This document shows positions 1 through 8,033 of a stretch of DNA of 64,000 nucleotides, one piece after another (the stretch's first letter is position 1; the number at the start of each line of letters is the position of its first letter). Source of the stretch: Zobellia barbeyronii (lineage in GTDB: Bacteria; Bacteroidota; Bacteroidia; Flavobacteriales; Flavobacteriaceae); assembly GCF_018603515.1 (NCBI RefSeq), contig NZ_JACATN010000003.1:310001-374000 (forward strand), given 5' to 3'. A program made the translations under genes and the position numbers. The notes under the pieces are model-generated. The model was not told the DNA's origin and searched no databases. It saw only the letters and a program-made list of their open reading frames with translations.

Positions 1-797
1 GAACTGCTTCCATTATAAAAGAACCAAAAATCCAATTCAAATATCAAAATGAGATTACAGAAAAAGAAACTATTTTTTATGGTAATGTAGTATTGATGTT
101 GGCTTCATTTTATCATCATCTAAAAATAGATTACACTCTTCGTAGAATACATTTGACAGAAAGTACAATAACCATAAAGAAAAGTGAGCAAAAAAACTAT
201 TTTGATAGAAATGGAAGTCTTAGGGGATTTGGAATTAATTGGAATTTCAATAAATTTCTTCAATCAAGTTGGCAAACAGAATCTATAACCAACTTTGGTA
301 TGCTTTCAAAAGCAATTACTTTGTTTAATCAATCGCATTTAGTTGACAATTCATCTGCATTTTTGATTCGTTATAATATTATTGAGATTTGTGACAAGCA
401 AAAACAAGACACAGAAAAGTTCACCCTTACTTTGAGCAAAAGACAAATAAAACAAAAACAAGAAGAAGCTTTATCAAATCTATTAGAGACAATTAAAACT
501 GATGAACAGCAAGTCTTTAAAAAGCGTTGGGCAAATGTTCTAACTTTATTACAGAACAAGCCTATGAAAAACCAATTGATTTCCTTTTTAGAAAACCAAA
601 GTTTAGACCCAAATACATTTCCAATTACAATTAGAGAATTAAAAGAACTAAGAAACAATATAACACATGGTAGTATCGATAAAGTAGATGTAGAATTACT
701 TAGAAAGGCTAATATCTTACTTTATAGAATTAGTGGTATACTAATCTTAAACTTAATGGGAATAAAAGATTGGAAATTAAACACGGAAATAAAGTAA
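1..797 (+). CDS. HEPN-like hypothetical protein, 5' end outside the window
   Basis: The reading frame is open from the first full codon at position 3, so the gene begins upstream and only its last 264 residues are visible. In-frame TTG (93) and ATG (96) are probably internal codons. The N-terminal visible part is beta-rich and unrecognised. The C-terminal third is helical and contains ELRNNITHG, an R-x4-H arrangement typical of HEPN domains, many of which are RNases in defence or toxin systems. A polyK/E stretch precedes this helical part. There is no partner gene in the window, so a toxin or defence role is only a possibility. The gene is convergent with the following minus-strand cluster and is followed by a short cassette-like spacer. 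Confidence 0.6.
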   Translation, partial: TASIIKEPKIQFKYQNEITEKETIFYGNVVLMLASFYHHLKIDYTLRRIHLTESTITIKKSEQKNYFDRNGSLRGFGINWNFNKFLQSSWQTESITNFGMLSKAITLFNQSHLVDNSSAFLIRYNIIEICDKQKQDTEKFTLTLSKRQIKQKQEEALSNLLETIKTDEQQVFKKRWANVLTLLQNKPMKNQLISFLENQSLDPNTFPITIRELKELRNNITHGSIDKVDVELLRKANILLYRISGILILNLMGIKDWKLNTEIK

Positions 798-909
798 CTG
801 TGCCTAACACGGTATAAAAAACATAAGTCATCTGTGCTAAACCGAAACAAAAGTGGTTATCACCTGCTCTACGCCTCAAACATTAGATTCATAAACACCA
901 CCCCCAACT

Positions 910-1542
910 CTACAAATCAACCAATTTTATATGGTATCGATTTAGTTTAACCTTGCCCATATTTTCCAGTTTTTTAAGCAACCTAGATATTACTACGCGA
1001 GAAGTATGTAGCTCGTAAGCTATTTCTTGGTGGGTACTATTTATAGTGGTGCTGCCTGTAACCCGAGATTTGTTTTTCAGGTATTTTAAAAGACGTTCAT
1101 CCATTTTTAAAAATGCGATGCTGTCTAAAGTTTCCAGCAATTCATTCAGCCTATTATGGTAACTTTCTAGAATAAAATTACGCCAGCTTGGGTATTTGGC
1201 CATCCATTCTTCCATTTTACTAATGGGCACCATAATTAACTTTGCTTCGGTTTCTGCCACCGCGCGTATTTCACTCTTTCTATGACCTACACAACAGTTT
1301 AGTGTCATGGCACAAGTATCGCCATGCTCAAGGAAATAAAGCAATAGCTCATCACCTTTGGCATCTTCCCTCAACACCTTTATTACTCCTGAGACCAGCA
1401 ACGGCATAGTTTTAATGAATTCCCCTATTTCTATAAGTTTAAATCCTTCAGGAATTTCTTTATACGTAGCTACGTTATCAATTTCTTGAAGAAGTTCTTC
1501 CTCAAAAATATGCCCGTAATTCTCTTGTAATGGCTGGTTCAT
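910..1542 (-). CDS. Crp/Fnr-family transcription regulator
   Basis: This is a 210-residue regulator with an N-terminal cyclic-nucleotide-binding-like beta barrel (about residues 20-130), a long dimerisation helix, and a C-terminal winged HTH (about 150-205). The recognition helix reads TSRVVISRLL: it keeps the Ser-Arg of Fnr (S186, R187) but has Val183 where Fnr has Glu. Its DNA target should therefore differ from TGA-N6-TCA. Three cysteines (C77, C83, C84) lie in a short loop of the sensor domain and could sense thiol or persulfide chemistry; this is inference. It is the last gene of a minus-strand cluster of sulfur genes, 13 bp after the DUF2892 gene. It probably controls the GTAAC-N4-GTTAC site upstream of the persulfide dioxygenase gene. 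Confidence 0.85.
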   Translation of the reverse strand: MNQPLQENYGHIFEEELLQEIDNVATYKEIPEGFKLIEIGEFIKTMPLLVSGVIKVLREDAKGDELLLYFLEHGDTCAMTLNCCVGHRKSEIRAVAETEAKLIMVPISKMEEWMAKYPSWRNFILESYHNRLNELLETLDSIAFLKMDERLLKYLKNKSRVTGSTTINSTHQEIAYELHTSRVVISRLLKKLENMGKVKLNRYHIKLVDL

Positions 1543-1555
1543 CTTAAAAATTTAA

Positions 1556-1762
1556 TCACTCTTTAATAGAACAGGTCTTAAACCCGAAAAGCGTGTATAA
1601 CGGACAGAAGTTTATAAAACTGGTTATAATAAAAATTGCAGCTACGCCCAACAGCACGTAAGCTAAAGTGCCCCCAATACTATTTTGCCAATAGAGTACA
1701 ATAACAATAGCGGCAAAAATAAATCTAATGATGCGGTCTGTACTTCCCATATTCTTTTTCAT
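1556..1762 (-). CDS. DUF2892 (YgaP-like) small membrane protein
   Basis: This is a small inner-membrane protein of about 68 residues. The first part, MGSTDRIIRF, is the usual opening of the DUF2892/YgaP transmembrane family. Two hydrophobic helices follow, separated by a short glycine turn, and then NFCPLYTLFG with a cysteine and a second cysteine near the C-terminus. I chose the internal ATG at 1762 because the 20 residues upstream in the longer frame do not belong to the family. In other bacteria this domain is joined to or sits beside rhodaneses (YgaP), which agrees with the rhodanese two genes upstream. Its exact role is unknown; involvement in sulfur or thiocyanate handling is plausible. 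Confidence 0.75.
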   Translation of the reverse strand: MKKNMGSTDRIIRFIFAAIVIVLYWQNSIGGTLAYVLLGVAAIFIITSFINFCPLYTLFGFKTCSIKE

Positions 1763-1869
1763 GGTTCTAAAATTTAGTTGGTTGAAGGTTTCTCGCATCA
1801 GAAATATTCTGGCTTCATCCAATTCCTGTCATACCCTTTATTCTGTATATTCAGTAATTGGAGGGCTCA

Positions 1870-2139
1870 CTACTTAGACATTTTACCACTCACACAACTA
1901 GCAAAAGAAATTGCCTTTGCGGCCATAGAATTAGCGCTGTCTATGGATGGGTAACCCAATGCTTTTAACTTGTCTTTTACAAGCAAGGCTACGTTTACAT
2001 CTTCATGCATAAAGGAAACCATAGAAGACTCTACATCTACCGAAAGGTTAGATATCTCATCTAACTCCGAAATTTTAGAAGTTATGGTTTTGGCGCAGCC
2101 GCCACATTTTAGGTTTTGAACTATAATAGTTGTTTTCAT
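1870..2139 (-). CDS. Heavy-metal-associated (HMA) domain protein
   Basis: An 89-residue protein with a ferredoxin-like HMA fold. The metal-binding motif appears early as KCGGCAKT (CxxC). The rest follows the beta-alpha-beta-beta-alpha-beta pattern, including a KLKALGYPS segment typical of the family. A C-terminal tail with one further cysteine extends beyond the usual 70 residues. I chose the start at 2139 because MKTTIIVQNL is the normal family N-terminus; the seven codons upstream are probably leader. It is a putative copper or other soft-metal chaperone, or a metal-responsive partner of the sulfur enzymes around it. It lies between the rhodanese and DUF2892 genes, probably in the same operon. 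Confidence 0.8.
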   Translation of the reverse strand: MKTTIIVQNLKCGGCAKTITSKISELDEISNLSVDVESSMVSFMHEDVNVALLVKDKLKALGYPSIDSANSMAAKAISFASCVSGKMSK

Positions 2140-2193
2140 AAAATTATTTTCTACGGCCACACAAAGGTGTTAACCGTTGGTTATTTATAAAAT

Positions 2194-2538
2194 TTAAGAC
2201 CATCTTGAATAGCCTCCTTTTAAATCAAAAATTTGCGAAAAGCCCATTTCTAGGAGTTTTCTAGATGCTTTCTGACTTCTTGCTCCTGAACGGCAATAGA
2301 CATAAACCGGTTTTGTTTTATCTAAGCTTGAAAAAGATTTTTCAAAAGCGGCTTGATTAAAAAAATCGATATTCTTAGCTCCTTTTATATGCCCACCGCT
2401 AAACTCATTGGCCGTACGAACATCTACCAATTGTACTTTTTTACCTGAAATAGCAGTTGCATATTCCTTTTTATCCAAGACTTTTATTTTATCTGAGGCT
2501 TCACTTTTATTACCGAATATTGAACTTAAGAATGACAT
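2194..2538 (-). CDS. Single-domain rhodanese-like sulfurtransferase
   Basis: This 114-residue protein is one rhodanese domain. The active-site loop is YCRSGARS, with the catalytic cysteine at about residue 82 and the usual preceding DVRTANEFSGGHIKGA segment. The N-terminal dozen residues are hydrophobic, which could mean weak membrane association. Such proteins move sulfane sulfur from persulfides or thiosulfate to acceptors. It is the first gene of the downstream part of the minus-strand cluster and is separated from the persulfide dioxygenase gene by a strong terminator. It may therefore have its own promoter, but I saw no clear operator for it. Confidence 0.9.
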   Translation of the reverse strand: MSFLSSIFGNKSEASDKIKVLDKKEYATAISGKKVQLVDVRTANEFSGGHIKGAKNIDFFNQAAFEKSFSSLDKTKPVYVYCRSGARSQKASRKLLEMGFSQIFDLKGGYSRWS

Positions 2539-2566
2539 AGTTTTTATTTTTTTTGAAGGAAGGATT

Positions 2567-2605
2567 AAAAAAAAGGAAACGGTCTAATTAATCCTGACCG
2601 TTTCC
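2567..2605 (-). terminator. Rho-independent terminator of the persulfide dioxygenase gene
   Basis: Perfect 10-bp inverted repeat (GGAAACGGTC at 2575-2584, complement at 2596-2605) with an 11-nt loop. Read on the minus strand, a run of eight T follows. It ends transcription of the gene at 2704-4119 before the rhodanese gene. Confidence 0.85.
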
Positions 2606-2703
2606 CAATAAAATAACCAACCAATTTTTTTTGTTGTTTCTATTTTATCGCCAGAAATCCCATTTATGTTATCAATAGAACTGCTGGTGTCTTAGCTTTT
2701 ATG

Positions 2704-4119
2704 TTAGAGCAATGTAGTAGGACAAACGTAGTCTGATACTCTTATGCCCGTATTTTTAATTTCTGCAAAACCACCTTCTACATCTACAAAATTATCCCAA
2801 CCTCTTTGTTTTAATATAGACGAGGCTATCATACTACGGTACCCGCCTGCACAGTGAATCACAAAAGGTTTTTCTTTAGGAAACTGTGCCAAATGCTGGT
2901 TGATTTCATTAAGCGGTACGTTAATAGCACCTATGACATGTTCAGAATCAAATTCGCTTTTCTTACGTACATCTATAACCAACGGTTTTTCCGCAGCGTA
3001 GGCTATCTCTAATTCTTTTGGTGTAATACGGCTAACGGTCTCAATCTCTTTCTTAGCTTCTTTCCATGTTTTGAATCCGTCTTTTAAATAACCAATAGTA
3101 TGGTCGTAGCCCACACGAGATAATCTGGTCATGGCTTCCTCCTGTTTACCGGGATAGGTAATTAAAAGAATTTCTTGTTTCACATCCGGAATCATCTCTC
3201 CTACCCATTGGGCAAAGCTTCCATCAAGACCTATATTTACGCTATTGGGAACAAACCCTTTTGCGAAATCTTTGGCATCTCTTGTATCTAATAACAAGGC
3301 TCCCGTTTCATTAGCAACCACTTCAAAAGCCTCTGCAGATAAAGGTTTTTTTGCACGGTCCATAACCGTATCCAAGCTATCATATCCTTTAATGTTCATC
3401 ATCACATTTTGTGGAAAATAACTAGGAGGCGTTGTTAAGCCCGTCAATAATTCTTTAATGAACTCTTCTTTGGTCATATCTGCTCGCAACGCATAGTTGG
3501 TAGCTTTTTGGTGTCCTAAAGTATCCGTAGTTTGCTTACTCATCTTCTTTCCACAAGCAGAACCGGCACCGTGGTTAGGGAATACCATTAAATCATCGCT
3601 CAGCGGCATAATTTTGTTGCGCAAAGAGTCATATAGGTAACCTGCCAACTTCTCTTCCGTTAAATCTGCAACTACATGTTGTGCTAAATCCGGTCTACCC
3701 ACATCGCCAATAAACAAAGTATCTCCGGTAATAAGGCCATACTCTTTTCCTTCTTCATTTATTAAAAGATAGGTTGTACTCTCCATTGTATGACCGGGAG
3801 TGTGAATGACCTTTATTTTATAATCACCAACATTAAAAATTTGACCATCTTCTGCAATCAACGCATCATAGCCAGGTTTTGCTGTTGGGCCAAAAACAAT
3901 CTCTGCTCCTGTTTTCTTTTTTAGGTCTATATGACCACTCACAAAATCTGCATGAAAATGAGTCTCAAATACATATTTAATTTTAGCATGGTCATTCATT
4001 GCCCTATCTATATAAGGTTGTACCTCACGTAGTGGGTCAAAAATAGCCGCTTCTCCATTACTTTCTACGTAATAGGCCGCATGTGCCAAACATCCTGTAT
4101 AAATCTGTTCTATCTTCAT
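2704..4119 (-). CDS. Persulfide dioxygenase-rhodanese fusion (CstB/ETHE1-like)
   Basis: A 471-residue three-domain enzyme. Residues 1-235 form a metallo-beta-lactamase fold with the ETHE1-type iron site: THFHAD (H54, H56, D58), H63, HTPGH (H110) and TGD (D133). Residues 260-355 are a rhodanese-homology domain whose active-site position lacks cysteine (ITYPGKQEE). Residues 365-465 are an active rhodanese with HCAGGYRS (C423). A further cysteine in GAGSACGK (C189) matches the one found in CstB-type enzymes. Members oxidise glutathione or other low-molecular-weight persulfides to sulfite and pass sulfur to form thiosulfate. This is the central enzyme of the sulfide detoxification cluster. It has its own promoter, with a Crp/Fnr-like palindrome, and its own terminator. 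Confidence 0.9.
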   Translation of the reverse strand: MKIEQIYTGCLAHAAYYVESNGEAAIFDPLREVQPYIDRAMNDHAKIKYVFETHFHADFVSGHIDLKKKTGAEIVFGPTAKPGYDALIAEDGQIFNVGDYKIKVIHTPGHTMESTTYLLINEEGKEYGLITGDTLFIGDVGRPDLAQHVVADLTEEKLAGYLYDSLRNKIMPLSDDLMVFPNHGAGSACGKKMSKQTTDTLGHQKATNYALRADMTKEEFIKELLTGLTTPPSYFPQNVMMNIKGYDSLDTVMDRAKKPLSAEAFEVVANETGALLLDTRDAKDFAKGFVPNSVNIGLDGSFAQWVGEMIPDVKQEILLITYPGKQEEAMTRLSRVGYDHTIGYLKDGFKTWKEAKKEIETVSRITPKELEIAYAAEKPLVIDVRKKSEFDSEHVIGAINVPLNEINQHLAQFPKEKPFVIHCAGGYRSMIASSILKQRGWDNFVDVEGGFAEIKNTGIRVSDYVCPTTLL

Positions 4120-4143
4120 TATGCTTTGCTTTTTTAATTAGGG

Positions 4144-4187
4144 TAAAGTTACAACGTACTGAAAACCTGCGAAGTAACATTAGTTAC
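4144..4187 (-). promoter_or_regulatory. GTAAC-N4-GTTAC operator and -7 element of the persulfide dioxygenase gene
   Basis: The perfect palindrome GTAACATTAGTTAC (4174-4187) has its centre 33.5 bp upstream of the TTTA of a minus-strand TAACTTTA (4151-4144). The predicted transcript starts about 20 bp before the ATG at 4119. The spacing equals a Crp/Fnr class II site near -41.5, but the half-site differs from the TGA-type sites elsewhere in the window. The Crp/Fnr protein at 910-1542 is the likely ligand. Confidence 0.65.
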
Positions 4188-4517
4188 AAAGCTCATGAAT
4201 TATAAAATCAAAAAAAATGATATCCGTCAGGTTAAAAAAATAAATAACACCCTTTTTAAATCAAGAAAAGAGCACCTGTTTTACCGTTATTCGTTCTTCA
4301 AAAAATAAGTTTAGCCTATACTCCACACCCATTTTTCACACTACCATAATACCCTAATAACCAACAAATAGCACCAATTAAGAACATTGAGAAAATCCTT
4401 TACGGTTTTATTAAGTTCATTCACTGATAACTTCCCATGATTCACTTAATGAAGCTATTTCATATGAAACCATTGCCAATATTTGTAGCTGTAAACACAA
4501 ATCATAAAACTAAAAAT
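4188..4517. other. Gene-free spacer before the EF-hand/YHYH cassettes
   Basis: AT-rich intergenic DNA between the divergent sulfur and EF-hand units. I see no TGAY-N4-RTCA palindrome here and no clear TAnnTTTG element at a convincing distance. A frame opening at 4437 runs into the EF-hand gene but its first 27 codons look like leader, not protein. The promoter of the cassette must lie here but I cannot place it. Confidence 0.5.
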
Positions 4518-4805
4518 ATGAGTGCAAAAGCAATGTTAATAGGTGTAACAACCATCGCAATAATGGCAGTTTCGTGCAAAAGCCAACAAGCTAGCAGTGA
4601 ACCTGCAAAACAAGGTCCACCTTCTGTTGATGCAATTTTTACTAAAATGGATTCTAATAAAGACGGTCTTCTTTCTAAAACTGAAGTAAACGGTCCTTTA
4701 AAAGAAAAGTTTACAGAGATTGATACCAACAAAGATGGTTTCTTATCAAAAGAAGAAGTAAAAAAGGCTCCAAAACCATCAGGAAAGAGACCTCAAAGAC
4801 AATAA
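4518..4805 (+). CDS. EF-hand lipoprotein (cassette copy 1)
   Basis: A 95-residue exported protein. The start at 4518 gives a proper lipoprotein signal with lipobox IMAVSC (cysteine about residue 20); the longer frame from 4437 would bury it. Two EF-hand loops follow, DSNKDGLLSKTE and DTNKDGFLSKEE, with Asp at positions 1, 5 and Glu at 12, so both should bind calcium. A basic, proline-rich C-terminus ends the protein. It is the first gene of a cassette repeated at 6543-8642, followed 41 bp later by the YHYH gene. Role: a periplasm- or surface-tethered calcium-binding protein of unknown purpose. Confidence 0.8.
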   Translation: MSAKAMLIGVTTIAIMAVSCKSQQASSEPAKQGPPSVDAIFTKMDSNKDGLLSKTEVNGPLKEKFTEIDTNKDGFLSKEEVKKAPKPSGKRPQRQ

Positions 4806-4846
4806 GCGTTTAAACAATCTTACTTATAATTTAAAATCTCCTTATC

Positions 4847-5848
4847 ATGAAAAATACGTTTTACCTTACTTTAGGCTGCTTTGCTTTTTTATTCTCTTTA
4901 AATAGCTGTAGCAACGATTCTGATGATACATCTGTAGACGATAGTGTTGATGAAGAAGTATCAACAGAGCTTGTAATGAATGTAGACCCCGAATACTTTA
5001 CAACAGATAATTTAACGATAACAACCGTACCCTGTACCTTATCTGACGGTACAGAAACAGATTGTTATAAAATAGTAACGGGCAGCACTCCTTCTGATCA
5101 CGAAATGGGTCCTTGGTGTCCTGATAATATTACGGACAATGCAGAGGCTGGAGGTATATGGTTAGAAAGCGGAGAAGTTTATGATGTAGATGGTGCTTTT
5201 ATTCAAAACATGGCCAATTTTTATAATGATGAAAAATGGCAAATGTATGATGAGAATGGTGATGTTTTTATTACCGCAACAGAAGATGATTGTATTAATG
5301 CAGCCAACCCAGATGTTGGGGCCGAATATGAAAATTTCTGTGTAGAATGTATTCCTTCTTACATCACCGATCTTTCGCAAACTTGGTTAATTCCGGTTAC
5401 ACCAGTTCTACAATCCGAAAAGGCTTATTTCTCCACAGGTGGTGGCGGTCCAATGACGGCAAGTACAATCCCTTCTACACGTGGTGTTGCTCTTAACGGA
5501 ATAGAATATTCTGCTCCAGCTCCAACAAATAGTATTTTAAGTGCCTATACCCTTGCTCCTTTTGATGATGCAGGTGGGCATATTAACGTACACCAAGGCT
5601 ACCATTATCATGCTGCTACAGGCTATAGCACTACTATAGATCAAGATGATGATCATGCGCCACTAATTGGGTACGCAATGGATGGTAATGGAATTTATGA
5701 AATGTTAGATGATAGTGGCAATGAATCTACAGATTTAGATGATTGTAGAGGTCACTCAGATGATATTAGAGGTTACCATTATCATATTGACGCTGCAGGA
5801 AACAACAACTTTATTAACTGTTTAAAAGGTGCTTATGTCATTGAATAA
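4847..5848 (+). CDS. YHYH-domain lipoprotein (cassette copy 1)
   Basis: A 333-residue exported lipoprotein: signal peptide, lipobox SLNSC, then an acidic Ser/Asp/Thr linker (residues 25-45) and a beta-rich body with several conserved cysteines. The YHYH signature appears twice, as GYHYHAATG and RGYHYHIDAAG near the C-terminus. Between them is PLIGYAMDGNGIYE, also typical of the family. The biochemical role of YHYH proteins is not established; the histidine clusters suggest metal binding. Its stop codon overlaps the start of the next gene by 14 bp, so translation is probably coupled. Confidence 0.8.
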   Translation: MKNTFYLTLGCFAFLFSLNSCSNDSDDTSVDDSVDEEVSTELVMNVDPEYFTTDNLTITTVPCTLSDGTETDCYKIVTGSTPSDHEMGPWCPDNITDNAEAGGIWLESGEVYDVDGAFIQNMANFYNDEKWQMYDENGDVFITATEDDCINAANPDVGAEYENFCVECIPSYITDLSQTWLIPVTPVLQSEKAYFSTGGGGPMTASTIPSTRGVALNGIEYSAPAPTNSILSAYTLAPFDDAGGHINVHQGYHYHAATGYSTTIDQDDDHAPLIGYAMDGNGIYEMLDDSGNESTDLDDCRGHSDDIRGYHYHIDAAGNNNFINCLKGAYVIE

Positions 5849-6488
5849 ATCCAGCAAAAGAAATGGGTTGCTTGTAGCCTTCTTATGGCTACTGCTCCCC
5901 ATGGTGGCCTTTGCCCACTCCCCTTCTCAATCAAGTACCATTTTAGTAGAAGGTAAGAATGGCGTTTGGACGCTTCAAATAAGAGCTTCCCTTACTGCTT
6001 TTGAGCAAGTAGTTCATGCGGAATACACAGCTGAAGGTTATAAAACACCAGAAGAATTTCAAGATTTAATGGGTACGCTTTTATCAAGAAACTTACATCT
6101 AAATATTGATGCTAAAGAGATAAACCTTGTTAAGCCTATTATTAAATTAGGCCATGAAACTATTGTGGTCTACAAGTTTGTTCCCCCGGCAAACTTTGAA
6201 ACTGTGAAATTGCAGAATACCCTGTTTAAAGATATAAACAGAAGTACCAGTAGTTTTATGGTCTTAAAAAATGGTTCCAAAAGAAACTTGTTTTCGTTGG
6301 ATAAAAAAAACCAATATGTAGCTCAGGTACATCTTGAAAACAATGAATTTGTACTTCAGGAAAAGTCCATTGGTTTAGCAGGTATCTCTGTTAATTGGTA
6401 TGTACTTGGATTGGTATTGATACTCGGAGCTTTTGGTATGGCAAAGAAATTTAAATCGAAGAAAAAATACCCTTTCGCCAAAAGTTAG
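5835..6488 (+). CDS. Exported, C-terminally anchored protein (cassette copy 1)
   Basis: About 217 residues. The ATG at 5835 is preferred over the in-frame GTG at 5829. A signal peptide ends at FAHSP, a predicted beta-rich domain of about 150 residues follows, then one transmembrane helix near the C-terminus and a basic tail (KKFKSKKK). This resembles a periplasmic domain anchored at the inner membrane. A related gene occupies the same place in the second cassette (8034-8642). I do not recognise the family with certainty. A small hairpin (ACCAAC/GTTGGT, 6493-6508) follows the stop codon but has no clear T-tract. Confidence 0.6.
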   Translation: MSLNKSSKRNGLLVAFLWLLLPMVAFAHSPSQSSTILVEGKNGVWTLQIRASLTAFEQVVHAEYTAEGYKTPEEFQDLMGTLLSRNLHLNIDAKEINLVKPIIKLGHETIVVYKFVPPANFETVKLQNTLFKDINRSTSSFMVLKNGSKRNLFSLDKKNQYVAQVHLENNEFVLQEKSIGLAGISVNWYVLGLVLILGAFGMAKKFKSKKKYPFAKS

Positions 6489-6542
6489 ATTGACCAACTC
6501 ATGTTGGTTTAAATCAATTTAAGTTGATATTAAATACGTTTT

Positions 6543-6923
6543 ATGAAATATAGAAGTATCCTAAAAATAGGGATGGTAACCATAGGGTTGGCACTATGTA
6601 CCGCTTGTGGTGAGAAACAAAAGAAAGATCAAGTTGATCAAAACAAGATGAATCAACGGCACGATGATAAAAGGCCATGCAAAGATGGCGAAGAACCTCC
6701 GCAAAGACCATCTGCAAAAGAAATGTTGGCAGAGATGGATAGCGATAAGGATGGAAGATTATCTGAAAGCGAAGTGAAAGGTCCTTTACAACATGATTTT
6801 TTAAAAATAGACACCAACAACGATGGTTACATTGAAGAAGAAGAATTAACTAACGCACCTAAACCCAAAGGTCATCCACCACATGGAAAACCGCCCAGAG
6901 GTGATAATAAAACTGGGAAATAG
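6543..6923 (+). CDS. EF-hand lipoprotein (cassette copy 2)
   Basis: A 126-residue lipoprotein with lipobox LCTAC (cysteine about residue 22). A hydrophilic Lys/Asp/Gln-rich segment follows, then two EF-hand loops, DSDKDGRLSESE and DTNNDGYIEEEE, each with acidic residues at the calcium-coordinating positions. The C-terminus is proline-, glycine- and histidine-rich. The line-up (PSAKEMLAEMDSDKDG and APKPKG after the second loop) matches the protein at 4518-4805, so the two are paralogs. It heads the second copy of the cassette. Confidence 0.8.
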   Translation: MKYRSILKIGMVTIGLALCTACGEKQKKDQVDQNKMNQRHDDKRPCKDGEEPPQRPSAKEMLAEMDSDKDGRLSESEVKGPLQHDFLKIDTNNDGYIEEEELTNAPKPKGHPPHGKPPRGDNKTGK

Positions 6924-7026
6924 TACTTGCTTTAGCAAGGCAACTTAACCCTGCGCTGATTAACGTAAATACTTGCTTTTAAAATGCTTTACGGTGCTTA
7001 TCCGTAATAATTAATCAATTAAAAAA

Positions 7027-8025
7027 ATGATCATGTTCAAATTCAATTACATCTTTGGATTCTTGACTTTTATTTCCCTCAATTTTGGGTCTTGCAGTTC
7101 CGATGAAAGTACAGATGGTAGTACAGACGCTGAAACTGAAACAGCTACGGATAGTGGCGATTATTTAATTACAGAAGCGGCTTTCAACAGTACTTCATTA
7201 GTCTCTTTTGAAACCGTTACCGCTACTTTAGAAGATGGTTCTAGTGCAGAATGTTTTCAATTAACTTTCTCAAGTAACCCAGTAGAAAGTGGCCCTTTTT
7301 GCCCTGAAACTATTAATGATATTGGTGGTTTAGGGGTTTATGATGGAGCTACAAATCCTGGTTTTCAAGTAATGAAAGCAGAATTGTTCAATGCTATGGA
7401 AGCAGATGGTTACGATATTGTAGATGACGAAGGCAACATTAACACAGATGATTTTGCTTCAGGACCTGTAGATGGAGATTTAGCTTATTGTTTACAAGCT
7501 GCTCCTGATAATAATTTACAATTGACATTTCTGATTCCTACAACACCAAAATTGGCATCTTCAAATAATGATATAGATACAATTGAATTGGTTGGTGTTT
7601 CAATAGATGGTGCTCCTATTAACGGCGCTCCACCTTCTGTTGCTAACCCAGGTAGAGAAAAAGCAGGTAATATCCCTTCTTTAGACCCTTGCGGTGGTCA
7701 TCATGATCCAGCTGGCTACTATCACTGGCATTTTGTGGCAGCATCCATGAACCAAGTCTTGGAGGCCAATAATATAACGGACGTTTCCTGTACATTGGTG
7801 GAACAGGTTGTTGACACCAAATTAATAGGTTTTGCTAAAGATGGTTTTCCAATATATGCCTATGGGGTTGAACCGGACGATTTAGATGATTGCGGCGGAA
7901 GAACTGCAGCTACAACAGAATACCCAAATGGTACATATCATTATGTTGCCAGTAATACAGATGCTCCAAACGTTCCAAAATGTCTTAAAGGAGTAGCGGC
8001 AAGCAACAACTTTAGTTACCAATAA
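7027..8025 (+). CDS. YHYH-domain lipoprotein (cassette copy 2)
   Basis: A 332-residue paralog of the protein at 4847-5848. The signal peptide ends in a lipobox-like FGSCS, followed by an acidic Ser/Thr linker. The YHYH signatures are altered: GYYHWHFVAAS and GTYHYVAS, with an added CGGHHDPAG just before the first. KLIGFAKDGFPIYAYG between them matches the family core. Cysteines around CGG and CLKG are shared with copy 1. The function is unknown; the histidine-rich motifs suggest metal binding. The next gene starts 8 bp after its stop. Confidence 0.8.
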   Translation: MIMFKFNYIFGFLTFISLNFGSCSSDESTDGSTDAETETATDSGDYLITEAAFNSTSLVSFETVTATLEDGSSAECFQLTFSSNPVESGPFCPETINDIGGLGVYDGATNPGFQVMKAELFNAMEADGYDIVDDEGNINTDDFASGPVDGDLAYCLQAAPDNNLQLTFLIPTTPKLASSNNDIDTIELVGVSIDGAPINGAPPSVANPGREKAGNIPSLDPCGGHHDPAGYYHWHFVAASMNQVLEANNITDVSCTLVEQVVDTKLIGFAKDGFPIYAYGVEPDDLDDCGGRTAATTEYPNGTYHYVASNTDAPNVPKCLKGVAASNNFSYQ

Positions 8026-8033
8026 GAAGCGTT

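Noticed and set aside
2171-2183. TAACC-GTT-GGTTA palindrome upstream of the HMA gene
   Set aside because: Its centre falls on a base, not between bases as in the Crp-type sites here, and no -7 element is placed correctly. Possibly chance.
4174-4187. Counting GTAAC-N4-GTTAC as part of the TGAY-N4-RTCA regulon
   Set aside because: The half-site differs and a local Crp/Fnr protein with a changed recognition helix is the better ligand.
4437-4517. Longer N-terminus for the EF-hand lipoprotein
   Set aside because: It would hide a good lipoprotein signal that starts at 4518.
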